This document shows, piece by piece, positions 52,124 through 60,614 of a stretch of DNA of 64,000 nucleotides (the first letter of the stretch is position 1; each line of letters starts with the position of its first letter). The notes under the pieces were generated by a model, which saw only the letters and a program-made list of their open reading frames with translations, had not been told where the DNA came from and did not search any database. Origin of the DNA: Peribacillus sp. ACCC06369 (GTDB lineage Bacteria > Bacillota > Bacilli > Bacillales > DSM-1321); NCBI RefSeq assembly GCF_030348945.1, contig NZ_JAUCEN010000002.1, positions 2,418,001 through 2,482,000 of the forward strand, in the 5' to 3' direction. The translations under genes and the position numbers were made by a program.

Positions 52124-53329
52124 ATGAGAAACACATGGGATTTTTATTCTACCGAAAGAATCGTTTTTGGAAACGGGGCGATCGGGCAATTGGATTCAAT
52201 CCTGCAAAGGTTAAAGGCGAAAAACATTTTGCTCGTTACTGACCCAGGGATCAAAAACGCTGGTATCGTGGACAGAATTTCATCGTTGTTGGAGCAAGCA
52301 AATTACGAAACAGTTATCTATGACCAGGTCGTACCGGAGCCTCCGGTAGATTCGGCGATGGATTGTTATAAGTTTGCTAAATCTCAAATGGATATTGATG
52401 CAGTAATTGGCCTTGGCGGAGGAAGCAGCATTGATATGGCCAAGATCGTCGCCCTGTTGGTCGCCCATGGTGGACATCCCCTGGACTATTATGGCGGGGA
52501 AAACCAGGTTCCCGGACCAATCGCCCCTCTTGTAGCGATTCCGACGACGGCTGGAACCGGTTCAGAAGTGACATCAGTAGCGGTATTGACCGATGTGGAA
52601 AATAACCTGAAAGTTGGTATCTCGGATAACTACCTAAGACCAACCGTTGCCCTGCTTGATCCAGAATTAACGTTAGGGCTTCCCGCTTATGTAACAGCTT
52701 GTTCCGGAATTGATGCTTTATCACATGCGATAGAGGCATACACAGCCAAACCTTCTGCATATATCCAGGCAGAAGGAAACATTTTATTCCAAGGTTCAAT
52801 CCCCATAAGCGATGCACTCGCCTACAGAGCTATTGAATTGATTGCAAAAAACCTGCCGCTTGCTGTGCAGCAAGGAAGCAATCTCGAGGCCCGTTCCAAT
52901 ATGCTAATGGGCAGCCTGCTTGCTGGAATGTCCTTTTCAAATGCAGGTACAGCAGCAGCCCATGCATTGGCTTACCCAATCGGAGGGCTTGTGAAGTCAC
53001 CGCATGGAGAGGTGACCGGGCTCTTGCTTCCATATGTCATGGAATATAATGCAGCTGTAGAAACAGAAAAAATGGTGAGGATTTCCCAGGCATTCAATGT
53101 GAACTCGGATGGCCTCTCCGATAAGGAAGCCGCTTTGGCTGCTTCAAAAGCTGTGCTTACCCTGCTGGGGGAAATTGGACTGCCTACAAAGCTGACGAAG
53201 ATTGGGATCAAAGAAGAGGATATTCCCGAAATTGCTGAGAAGACCCTCCAGATCGATCGCCTGATTCGGAATAACCCAAGAGTGCCAACCCAGCGTAGTT
53301 TAGAAGAATTACTTAGAAAAGCTTTATAG
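52124..53329 (+). CDS. Iron-containing alcohol dehydrogenase A
   Basis: ATG 52124 after TTTGGAGGTAAGGGAT gives 401 residues. Group III signature segments include GLGGGSSIDMAKIVA, PTTAGTGSEVT and the metal site CSGIDALSHAIEAY with later His in AAHALAYPIGGLVKSPHGE. It follows the aldehyde dehydrogenase by 18 bases. 4-hydroxybutyrate dehydrogenase and lactaldehyde reductase are plausible roles, the first favoured by the succinate-semialdehyde dehydrogenase in the same unit. Confidence 0.89.
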   Translation: MRNTWDFYSTERIVFGNGAIGQLDSILQRLKAKNILLVTDPGIKNAGIVDRISSLLEQANYETVIYDQVVPEPPVDSAMDCYKFAKSQMDIDAVIGLGGGSSIDMAKIVALLVAHGGHPLDYYGGENQVPGPIAPLVAIPTTAGTGSEVTSVAVLTDVENNLKVGISDNYLRPTVALLDPELTLGLPAYVTACSGIDALSHAIEAYTAKPSAYIQAEGNILFQGSIPISDALAYRAIELIAKNLPLAVQQGSNLEARSNMLMGSLLAGMSFSNAGTAAAHALAYPIGGLVKSPHGEVTGLLLPYVMEYNAAVETEKMVRISQAFNVNSDGLSDKEAALAASKAVLTLLGEIGLPTKLTKIGIKEEDIPEIAEKTLQIDRLIRNNPRVPTQRSLEELLRKAL

Positions 53330-53450
53330 ATTGCTTGAAGGAATGGTGTCCCTGGAAGTTTAAGCATCATAACCATTCATGATGGATCTGCAGACCGGGG
53401 CGGAAAGGGTTTCACTATCTAATAGAATATAAATGGAGAGGAAGATGAAA

Positions 53451-54689
53451 ATGTCTCTTATGCCTTTTACATATAGTATGCCGACACGGGTGGAATGCGG
53501 TAACGGAATATCTGGAAAAACAGGGGAACTAATTAAGGATTTAGGTGTATCGAGTGTGCTGATCGTAACAGATAAAGGGGTTAGAGGAGCCGGTCTCTTA
53601 CAAGGCATTGAAAAATCCCTTGCCTCGGCAAATCTTTATTTTGAGATTTACGATGAGGTGGAGCCTAATCCATCAGCTCAAACAATCCAACAGGGGACAG
53701 TGTATCTTAGGCAACAAAAGATGGAGGCGGTTCTGGCTGTAGGCGGAGGAAGCAGCATTGACACTGCCAAGGGCATCGCGGCAATGGCTACTAATCCCGG
53801 CCATATCCTGGATTATGAAGGGGTTGGAAAGATTTCCAATCCCCCGCTCCCGATCATAGCAATCCCTACAACGGCTGGAACTGGCAGTGAAGCTACTAAT
53901 TCGACAGTGGTAACGAATAAGGACACCTCTTTTAAATTAGGAGTACTTAGTTCACTTTTGTTTCCAAAGCTAGCTATATTGGATCCTGCTCTTACATTGA
54001 ATTTGCCTCAAGAGATTACTGCAGCTACTGGTATGGATGCACTGACTCATGCAATTGAATCTTACACCTCCAAATCTGCCAACCCTGTCAGCAAGGCTTT
54101 CGCGATGCATGCCATTAAGATGATCGGTGAAAATTTAACACGATCGTACTTTGTGGGAACGGACATGGAAAGCAGGGAAAACATGCTTGTAGCCTCCCTG
54201 TTAGCTGGTGTAGCCTTTTCACAATCCCGACTGGGTAATGTACACGCCATTTCCCATACATTTGGAGGAGTCTTTAATATCCCGCATGGCATCGCAAATG
54301 CAGCACTATTGCCATTCGTCATGAGATTCAACCTGCCGGCATGTGAGGATCAGTATAGAGAAATTGCAATAGCTTTAGGAAGGGATGTAAGCGGTTTATC
54401 CAATGCGCAAGCAGCCGAGAAAGCAATCGAAACCATCATCGAAATGAATCGGAGCATGAATATTCCTCTTAATATTAAAGAGCTTGGAGTATCATTGGAC
54501 GTTTTGCCGAAATTAGTGGAAGATTCCATGCGAAGCGGTAACGTGGTCGTTAATCCAAGGCTGACGAAGGCATCGGATATCCAACTGATTATAGAGAAGG
54601 CTTATGAGGGGGACTTTGAAGGTTTTAATAATGGTAATCGAAATGCAAGCAGTGCAAAAAATTCAGAAACAGCCATCGTGAATGTATAA
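53451..54689 (+). CDS. Iron-containing alcohol dehydrogenase B
   Basis: ATG 53451 is preferred because GGAGAGG lies nine bases before it; earlier in-frame ATGs overlap that site. The 412-residue protein has GGGSSIDTAKGIA, PTTAGTGSEAT and the metal site TGMDALTHAIESY, with NVHAISHTFGGVFNIPHG. It is clearly a paralog of the preceding enzyme but well diverged, so a different substrate or direction of reaction is likely. The C-terminus is extended by about 25 polar residues. Confidence 0.89.
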   Translation: MSLMPFTYSMPTRVECGNGISGKTGELIKDLGVSSVLIVTDKGVRGAGLLQGIEKSLASANLYFEIYDEVEPNPSAQTIQQGTVYLRQQKMEAVLAVGGGSSIDTAKGIAAMATNPGHILDYEGVGKISNPPLPIIAIPTTAGTGSEATNSTVVTNKDTSFKLGVLSSLLFPKLAILDPALTLNLPQEITAATGMDALTHAIESYTSKSANPVSKAFAMHAIKMIGENLTRSYFVGTDMESRENMLVASLLAGVAFSQSRLGNVHAISHTFGGVFNIPHGIANAALLPFVMRFNLPACEDQYREIAIALGRDVSGLSNAQAAEKAIETIIEMNRSMNIPLNIKELGVSLDVLPKLVEDSMRSGNVVVNPRLTKASDIQLIIEKAYEGDFEGFNNGNRNASSAKNSETAIVNV

Positions 54690-54820
54690 AAACCATTCAA
54701 TTTGAAAATCACCTGGAATTTCAGGGGGTTTCGAATCAGTTTCCCCTTTTTAACTTTTTTCGGACATGGATTTCCCGCAGTATTTTTCTACCTGAATATA
54801 ATTATCTAATGAGGTGACGT

Positions 54821-56116
54821 ATGAAAAAGACCAATGGAAGATGGCTTGTAGTGGTACTCCTTTTCGTCGCAACAACAATCAATTATATGGATAGGGCAAT
54901 TCTTGGCATTGCAGGACCCTCGATGATGAAGGATCTTTCGCTTTCGGCAGTAGAATTCGGGATATTGGGGTCAGCGTTCTTTTGGTCGTATGCCTTAATG
55001 CAGATCCCGGTCGGCGTAATCGTTGATAAATTGGGGGCACGCTTAACGTATTCGATTGCCATCGTTTGGTGGTCGCTCTGTACGGTGTTTACTGGAATGG
55101 GACGTTCGCTTGGCGGACTGATCGGTATCCGCGTTTTAATGGGAATCGGAGAGGCTCCAGCGTTTCCAACTAATACGCGCGTTATTTCAGACTGGCTGCC
55201 GTCACACGAACGGGGCATTGCAAACGGGATATTTAATTCTGGTACAGCTATCGGGATTGGCATAACGACACCCATTTTAGCATGGATCATCCAGACTTGG
55301 GGATGGCAAGCATCCTTTGTGGTAATTGGATCCATCGGTTTTGTATGGCTGGCATTCTGGTTATTCTTTTTCAAAAACCATCCAGAGCAAAGTAAGATTG
55401 CAAACGAGGCCGAAGTAGCCTATATCAAAGGGGAGCAAAGTCAAACCGAAAAAGCGACGACACTAAACATCTCGCCATTTAAATTCTTCAAATTCAGAAG
55501 TGTTTACCCTATGTTATATGGCTTGTTTGCCCATAACTATCTTACTTATTTAATGATGACCTGGCTTCCCACTTATCTTGTAGTCGAAAGGCAAATGACT
55601 CTTTTAAAAGCCGGATTTTTCACGATGCTGCCTTGGATCATGTCCTTTCTGGGAAATATTCTAGGAGGTGTGTTGTCGGATTTCTTAATTAAAAAAGGCT
55701 GGAATTCCATCAAAGCAAGAAAAACTATTTTAACCATAGGCATGCTTTTTCCATTAGCCATAATCCCGACTATCTATACAGACAGCGCCATAATGGCACT
55801 TACGTACATCTCAATAGCAATCGGCGGTGAAGGATTGGCTGCGGGCATTCTCTGGGCCACTGTTTCGGATGTTGCTCCAAAGGGTGCGGAAGGAAAGCTT
55901 GCCGGGCTGCAAAACTTCGTGGGGAACCTCGCTGGCTGGATTGCTCCAGTCGCAACAGGGATCTTAGTAGCGAAGTTCAATAATTTCAATATAGCCCTGA
56001 TCATACCTGTAGTCATTTGCCTAATTGCCGCTGTGGGGTATACCTTCGTTCTTAAAAATGAAAGGATTTCCATTAACACGGACATTGACGGGGGAACTAA
56101 AGTTTCAGGGCTCTAA
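54821..56116 (+). CDS. MFS transporter, anion:cation symporter (ACS) family
   Basis: The 431-residue protein follows AATGAGGTGACGT. It has 12 predicted helices, the opening TINYMDRAILGIAGPSM and GIGEAPAFPTNTRVISDW of the ACS family, which carries sugar acids (hexuronate, galactonate, glucarate), tartrate and similar carboxylates. It is placed inside the dehydrogenase operon, so it probably imports the hydroxy acid or its precursor. Confidence 0.9.
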   Translation: MKKTNGRWLVVVLLFVATTINYMDRAILGIAGPSMMKDLSLSAVEFGILGSAFFWSYALMQIPVGVIVDKLGARLTYSIAIVWWSLCTVFTGMGRSLGGLIGIRVLMGIGEAPAFPTNTRVISDWLPSHERGIANGIFNSGTAIGIGITTPILAWIIQTWGWQASFVVIGSIGFVWLAFWLFFFKNHPEQSKIANEAEVAYIKGEQSQTEKATTLNISPFKFFKFRSVYPMLYGLFAHNYLTYLMMTWLPTYLVVERQMTLLKAGFFTMLPWIMSFLGNILGGVLSDFLIKKGWNSIKARKTILTIGMLFPLAIIPTIYTDSAIMALTYISIAIGGEGLAAGILWATVSDVAPKGAEGKLAGLQNFVGNLAGWIAPVATGILVAKFNNFNIALIIPVVICLIAAVGYTFVLKNERISINTDIDGGTKVSGL

Positions 56117-56174
56117 TCTTTTTGTGTATATAATGAAGTGCTTTGCAAATCCAACAAAAAAAGGAGACTTATTC

Positions 56175-57638
56175 ATGCTTAAAACTAGTGGATTAATCAA
56201 TTTATCTGAACTGAAAATGTATGTAAACGGTAAATGGACTGCAGCACATAACGGAGAAACTTTACCAGTAACAAATCCATCAACAGGGAAAGTGGTGGCA
56301 AAGATTCCAAATGGAGGCCGCCAAGAAACGCATGCCGCAATTGCAGCTGCTGAGGAAGCGTTTAAAACCTGGTCAAAACTGACGGCACAAGAACGCAGTA
56401 AATATCTTAAGAAATTGCATGACCTTATGCATGAATATAAAGATGAATTAGCAGAAATCATGAGTATGGAAATGGGCAAGCCCTTAACGGAAGCCCGGGG
56501 TGAAGTGGATTTTGCTGCAAGCTACCTGGAATGGTTTGCTGAAGAGGGCCGCCGGATTTATGGGGAAATGATCCCTGCTTCTGCCGCAAATAAAAGGCTA
56601 TCGGTGATCCGCCAGCCGATTGGAGTGGTTGCTTCCATTACCCCTTGGAATTTCCCGTTGGCCATGATGACGCGGAAAGTAGGACCTGCCATGGCCGCTG
56701 GATGTACAGTCATTGTCAAGCCTGCAAAACAATCTCCTATTAGTGCGTTAGCGTTTGGTAAATTGGTAGAAATGGCGGGAGTGCCTGCTGGAGTGGTCAG
56801 TATCGTAACAGGGAGTGCCGGACCTATCTCGGATGAAATTTTTGAAAACCCGGTAGTAAGGAAAATATCTTTTACCGGATCTACTGAAGTAGGAAAATTG
56901 CTGGTTACTAAGTCAGCCCCGCAGCTCAAGAGACTTTCCCTTGAGCTTGGAGGACACGCGCCCTTCATCGTTTTTGAGGATGCTGATTTGGAAGCCGCAG
57001 CAGCTGGTGCTGTTGCAAGCAAATTCAGGAACACCGGACAAACGTGCGTATGCGCAAATCGAATTTACGTCCACCGTTCTGTCATCAATAAATTCTCTAC
57101 ACTTTTTGTTGAAAAGGTACAAGCTCTAAAAGTCGGAAATAGCATTGATCCAACCGTTGAAGTCGGGCCTCTTGTCAGCAGTGATGGCCTGGAAAAGGTA
57201 GAGGAGCATGTACAAGATGCCCTGGAAAAAGGTGCCAGCCTTCTTTGTGGCGGACAAAGAATTGAAGGGGAATTGGCTGATGGATTATTCTATGAACCGA
57301 CCGTTCTAGGTGGAGTGAACAAGGATATGCTCATCACATACCAGGAAACATTTGGACCGGTCGCGCCAATCATTCCGTTTGATACAGAAGAAGAGGTGAT
57401 CGAGCTTGCCAACAATACAGAGTACGGGCTGGCCGCTTATTTTTACACACAGAATATAAGCAGGGGAGTCAGGGTATCCGAAGCTCTGGAGTTTGGCATC
57501 ATCGGCTACAACGACGCCATTCCCACCGTTGCACAAGCCCCATTTGGCGGCATGAAAGAAAGCGGCATGGGGAGGGAAGGTGGCCATCAAGGCCTTGAAG
57601 AATATTTAGAAGAAAAATATATATCGATGGGTTTTTAA
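56175..57638 (+). CDS. Succinate-semialdehyde dehydrogenase-like aldehyde dehydrogenase
   Basis: ATG 56175 after AAAGGAGACTTATTC gives 487 residues. It has GabD-type features: TPWNFPLAMMTRKVGPAMAAG, Glu in LELGGHAPFIVFEDADL, and Cys in NTGQTCVCANRIYVH. It ends GMKESGMGREGGHQGLEEYL. It oxidises succinate semialdehyde (or glutarate semialdehyde) to the diacid. With alcohol dehydrogenase A it could make a 4-hydroxybutyrate to succinate route. It is the last gene before a terminator. Confidence 0.88.
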   Translation: MLKTSGLINLSELKMYVNGKWTAAHNGETLPVTNPSTGKVVAKIPNGGRQETHAAIAAAEEAFKTWSKLTAQERSKYLKKLHDLMHEYKDELAEIMSMEMGKPLTEARGEVDFAASYLEWFAEEGRRIYGEMIPASAANKRLSVIRQPIGVVASITPWNFPLAMMTRKVGPAMAAGCTVIVKPAKQSPISALAFGKLVEMAGVPAGVVSIVTGSAGPISDEIFENPVVRKISFTGSTEVGKLLVTKSAPQLKRLSLELGGHAPFIVFEDADLEAAAAGAVASKFRNTGQTCVCANRIYVHRSVINKFSTLFVEKVQALKVGNSIDPTVEVGPLVSSDGLEKVEEHVQDALEKGASLLCGGQRIEGELADGLFYEPTVLGGVNKDMLITYQETFGPVAPIIPFDTEEEVIELANNTEYGLAAYFYTQNISRGVRVSEALEFGIIGYNDAIPTVAQAPFGGMKESGMGREGGHQGLEEYLEEKYISMGF

Positions 57639-57650
57639 AATAGGGCAAGA

Positions 57651-57687
57651 AAAGGCTTAAGGTGAAGTAGAATCCTTAAGCCTTTCC
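57651..57687 (+). terminator. Terminator of the dehydrogenase operon
   Basis: AAAGGCTTAAGG pairs with CCTTAAGCCTTT across an 11-base loop, followed by a short pyrimidine tail. Confidence 0.9.
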
Positions 57688-57706
57688 TGTTTACTATAAT
57701 TATCCT

Positions 57707-58493
57707 GTTCGTAAAAGTACAATTAACGGCAGTTGCTGCAGAAACAGTAATTCCATTACCGGTTCCTTTAGCTGTTAATACAAGTCCAGTTCGACAAATA
57801 TTTGCATTTATACCGCTAGTTTTAGTGGGTGTGGCGAATAAATTTTTTACTATTTCTATTCCGAAATCGTATCCAGAGGGATTTGACTTTTCAAAGATAG
57901 GACTAGATTTGTTTGGGAATGTAGATCTTGCGACAGTAACAGGTATTTGGTCTGTCGAACTAGCTCTAGTATTAGGTATTATTGCAACAGTTGCTTACGA
58001 TTTGGGACGTGTTACAACGGGGTTTCAACAGGGCATTAATGCCAGTATTGGTGGAGCGTTACTAGCAGCTATGAATACTGCTTCTGAATTTGGTGGGGTC
58101 ATTGCTTCATTACCAGGATTCGCAACTGTACGTGATGGTATTTCACACACTTTTACGAATCCACTTGTAAATGGGGCCGTTACAACAAACGAGTTATCTG
58201 GTATTACTGGTTCTTCGTCTGGTGGAATGGGAATTGCGCTTAGTGCGATGGGAGATAAGTATATACAAGCTATTAATCAATATAATATTCCTCCCGATGT
58301 AATGCACCGTGTCATAGCGATGGCATCAAGCGGGATGGATTCGTTACCTCATAACGGCGCTGTTATTACCTTACTTGCGGTTACAGGCTTAACACACAAA
58401 CAATCATATGGAGATATCTTTGTGATTACAATTTTTAAGACACTAGCAGCATTTGTAATTATTTTAATCTACAGCTCAACTGGATTAGTCTAA
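57707..58493 (+). pseudogene. GntP-family permease, 5' truncated
   Basis: An open frame can be read from about 57707 without a start codon or ribosome binding site. It enters in the middle of a GntP/YxjC-type permease (VIPLPVPLAVNTSPVRQIFA) and continues to a normal C-terminus with the family motif SGITGSSSGGMGIALSAMG. About 260 of 450 residues remain. A GTG at 57825 could start a shorter product of 222 residues, but half the helices would be missing. The deletion joint lies just after the terminator of the preceding operon. Confidence 0.78.
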
Positions 58494-58529
58494 TAATAAA
58501 AAGGAATTAGAAGACCATGATAAATTGTA

Positions 58530-58588
58530 CTTAAAGTAACGATACTTTACTTCAATACCAGAAGCTGATTAGCAGCTCTTTTTTGTAT
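58530..58588 (+). repeat. Dispersed intergenic repeat, copy 6
   Basis: CTTAAAGTAACGATACTTTAC at the left is an inverted repeat, and AGCTGATTAGCAGCTCTTTTTT at the right makes a U-tailed stem, both related to the copies between 7 and 13 kb. It may terminate transcription between the GntP remnant and moaA. Confidence 0.55.
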
Positions 58589-58679
58589 GAAAACAAATAA
58601 GCCCTCCATAATCAAATTTTTGAATTAGGGATGGAAACGTTGCCATCCCCCTTTATGATTGAGGAGAACTTGCTGTTTG

Positions 58680-59693
58680 TCACCCGCCTATGAATGACAT
58701 TTCGATTTTATCCTGTTTTTTCACTGTTCCCGCTGACCGCTCATCCGAATAGCGGTCGTCCCTCTGGTTCCAAAGTGAAATGATGAAGCAAGTCAATTCT
58801 TCATCTGACATCTTGGAACGGAGCAATGACTTTAAGTCATGCCCCTTTCCATTAAACAGGCATGTATATAAACTTCCGTTAGCAGAAAGACGAGCACGGG
58901 TGCAACTGGAACAAAAAGACTCAGAGACGGATGTTATAAAACCCACTTCGGTTGTAGTTCCCTTATACCGGAAGCGTTGTGCCACTTCTCCAAAATAATC
59001 TTCTTCAACTGGTTCAAGATCAAATTTTGCTTGGAGGATTTCGAGTAACTCTTTTTTTGTAAATACATTCTTCATCTGCCAACCATTTGTATGTCCGACG
59101 TCCATGAATTCTATATAACGTAATTGAATGCCCTCTTCTTTACAAAACCGTGCCATCGGCAGAATTTGAGATTCATTGTTTTCTTTTTTCACTACCATGT
59201 TCACTTTAACTCCAAGGCCTGCTTCTTTGGCAGCAGCTATACCTTCTATGACAGGCTTTATCCCGATACCCCTGCCGTTCATCTGCTTAAAAAGTTCATC
59301 ATCCAGGCTATCTAAACTGATATTCACCCTCTTTAATCCCGCTGATTTCAAATTCCCGGCTTGTTTTTTCAGAAAAACACCATTTGTAGTCAAACCGATA
59401 TCTTCTATACCTTCAATTTTGACGAGCTTTGAAATAAGAGTTGTAAGGTCTTTCCGCAGTAAAGGTTCACCGCCTGTCAATCTTAGTTTTATAACTCCCA
59501 AGCTTGCAAATATTTTAGAAAGCCTTACGATTTCCTTAAATGACAAGAGCTCACTTTTAGGCAAAAATTGAAAATTATCATGAAAAATTTCAGCAGGCAT
59601 GCAATACTGGCAGCGAAAGTTACACCGATCAATGACGGAAATCCTTAAATCCCTTAGTGGTCTGTCCAATGAATCTTTTATATGACGGTTCAC
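58680..59693 (-). CDS. moaA: GTP 3',8-cyclase MoaA (molybdenum cofactor synthesis)
   Basis: The 337-residue radical SAM protein has the N-terminal cluster motif [17 protein letters not shown], and the C-terminal cluster cysteines CSSCTRARL and CLFNG; it ends in the functional GG tail. With MoaC it converts GTP to the precursor of molybdopterin. It is on the minus strand, apart from other moa genes. Its presence fits the molybdenum enzymes at 36-40 kb and 60.6 kb. Confidence 0.95.
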   Translation of the reverse strand: MNRHIKDSLDRPLRDLRISVIDRCNFRCQYCMPAEIFHDNFQFLPKSELLSFKEIVRLSKIFASLGVIKLRLTGGEPLLRKDLTTLISKLVKIEGIEDIGLTTNGVFLKKQAGNLKSAGLKRVNISLDSLDDELFKQMNGRGIGIKPVIEGIAAAKEAGLGVKVNMVVKKENNESQILPMARFCKEEGIQLRYIEFMDVGHTNGWQMKNVFTKKELLEILQAKFDLEPVEEDYFGEVAQRFRYKGTTTEVGFITSVSESFCSSCTRARLSANGSLYTCLFNGKGHDLKSLLRSKMSDEELTCFIISLWNQRDDRYSDERSAGTVKKQDKIEMSFIGG

Positions 59694-60125
59694 TTAACCA
59701 CTCCCATCCCCAAGTATTAGAAAAAAACAGATCATAAAAAGTGGCGCCACGGTCTAAAGCTTTTTGGCGTTCACTTTCAGTTAAAGAGCTGATGAATAGT
59801 TTTCTACTTTCAAAAAGGTTATTAATGTATATGCATCTAACATCAAATAATTAAGAGTATCAGTAAAACTTCTTACAAACTCCTCAAACTCTTTGCTTTT
59901 TTGCTTATTCTTAACCCTTTCAAAATCCAAATTACCTTCAATTTGTAGATTGGTTTAGGTTTTCTGACAGAAGACTTGAAAGTTAACGGACTAGCTTAAG
60001 GTAATACGGTTATTGTTAAAGATACAAGAAGGACCCCATCAAGATGGGGCCATTTTACTGTATAAAAAGGGCGAAAAAAAAACTTCACTCTGGGAAATAA
60101 TTAGTGAAGTGGGGCCGGTCCCCTA
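59694..60125 (-). other. Gap with a possible decayed gene upstream of moaA
   Basis: On the minus strand two overlapping frames look protein-like: FEEFVRSFTDTLNYLMLDAY (about 59830-59900) and, one frame over, LFISSLTESERQKALDRGA (about 59740-59800). A frameshift may separate parts of one unknown gene; I cannot name it. GGACCCCATC/GATGGGGCC (about 60031-60052) and ACTTCACT/AGTGAAGT (about 60083-60111) are hairpins that may terminate the minus-strand gene to the right. Confidence 0.35.
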
Positions 60126-60344
60126 TTATGGCAGCATGTAAATGGTGTTATGCGGCGGCTGTTCCAGTTTTGATTGTCGGAGGCGTCCTTCTTGTACAAG
60201 TTCCTGCAATCCTTTTTCGATATGGGAGATGGAGGTTTCTAGGAGGTCTGCAACTTTCACCGTAGAGATGCTCATGTATTTTGGTTTCTTTGATGAGGAC
60301 ATGATCATTGATTGAACTAGCTGCAAAAGAATTTCTTTTTCCAT
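60126..60344 (-). CDS. Small winged-helix protein, 72 aa
   Basis: The protein reads as one compact helix-turn-helix unit (STVKVADLLETSISHIEKGLQ, split as STVKVADLLETSI and SHIEKGLQELVQEGRL, with a beta wing near the C-terminus, NTIYMLP). No effector domain is present. It is divergent from the formate dehydrogenase gene 271 bases away and could regulate it, but I do not recognise a named family. The 60345-60614 interval shows no other gene. Confidence 0.65.
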   Translation of the reverse strand: MEKEILLQLVQSMIMSSSKKPKYMSISTVKVADLLETSISHIEKGLQELVQEGRLRQSKLEQPPHNTIYMLP

Positions 60345-60614
60345 AGCTTCGGTTCGCCTGCCTTCAGTTAAATTTCTTTATATATGTAGACTCGATTCGC
60401 TATCAACAAATCATCTCCTATAAACTTGCCAAAAAAGAAAGGTTTAATACACTGTGGTTTTAGAATAATTTTTAAGGGCTGTAAAAATATATTTTATTTT
60501 ATTTTATTCATATCCTTTTTGGGAATACTAGGATGAATCAACAGCATTTGCTGGTGTATGGCTTAATTATTAAAATAATTCAGCTTAACGGCAGCGAAGA
60601 TAGGAGGGAATCAC

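Noticed and set aside
50995..53608. Several minus-strand frames of 60-146 codons under the aldehyde/alcohol dehydrogenase genes
   Set aside because: They are antisense shadows of strongly supported plus-strand enzymes.
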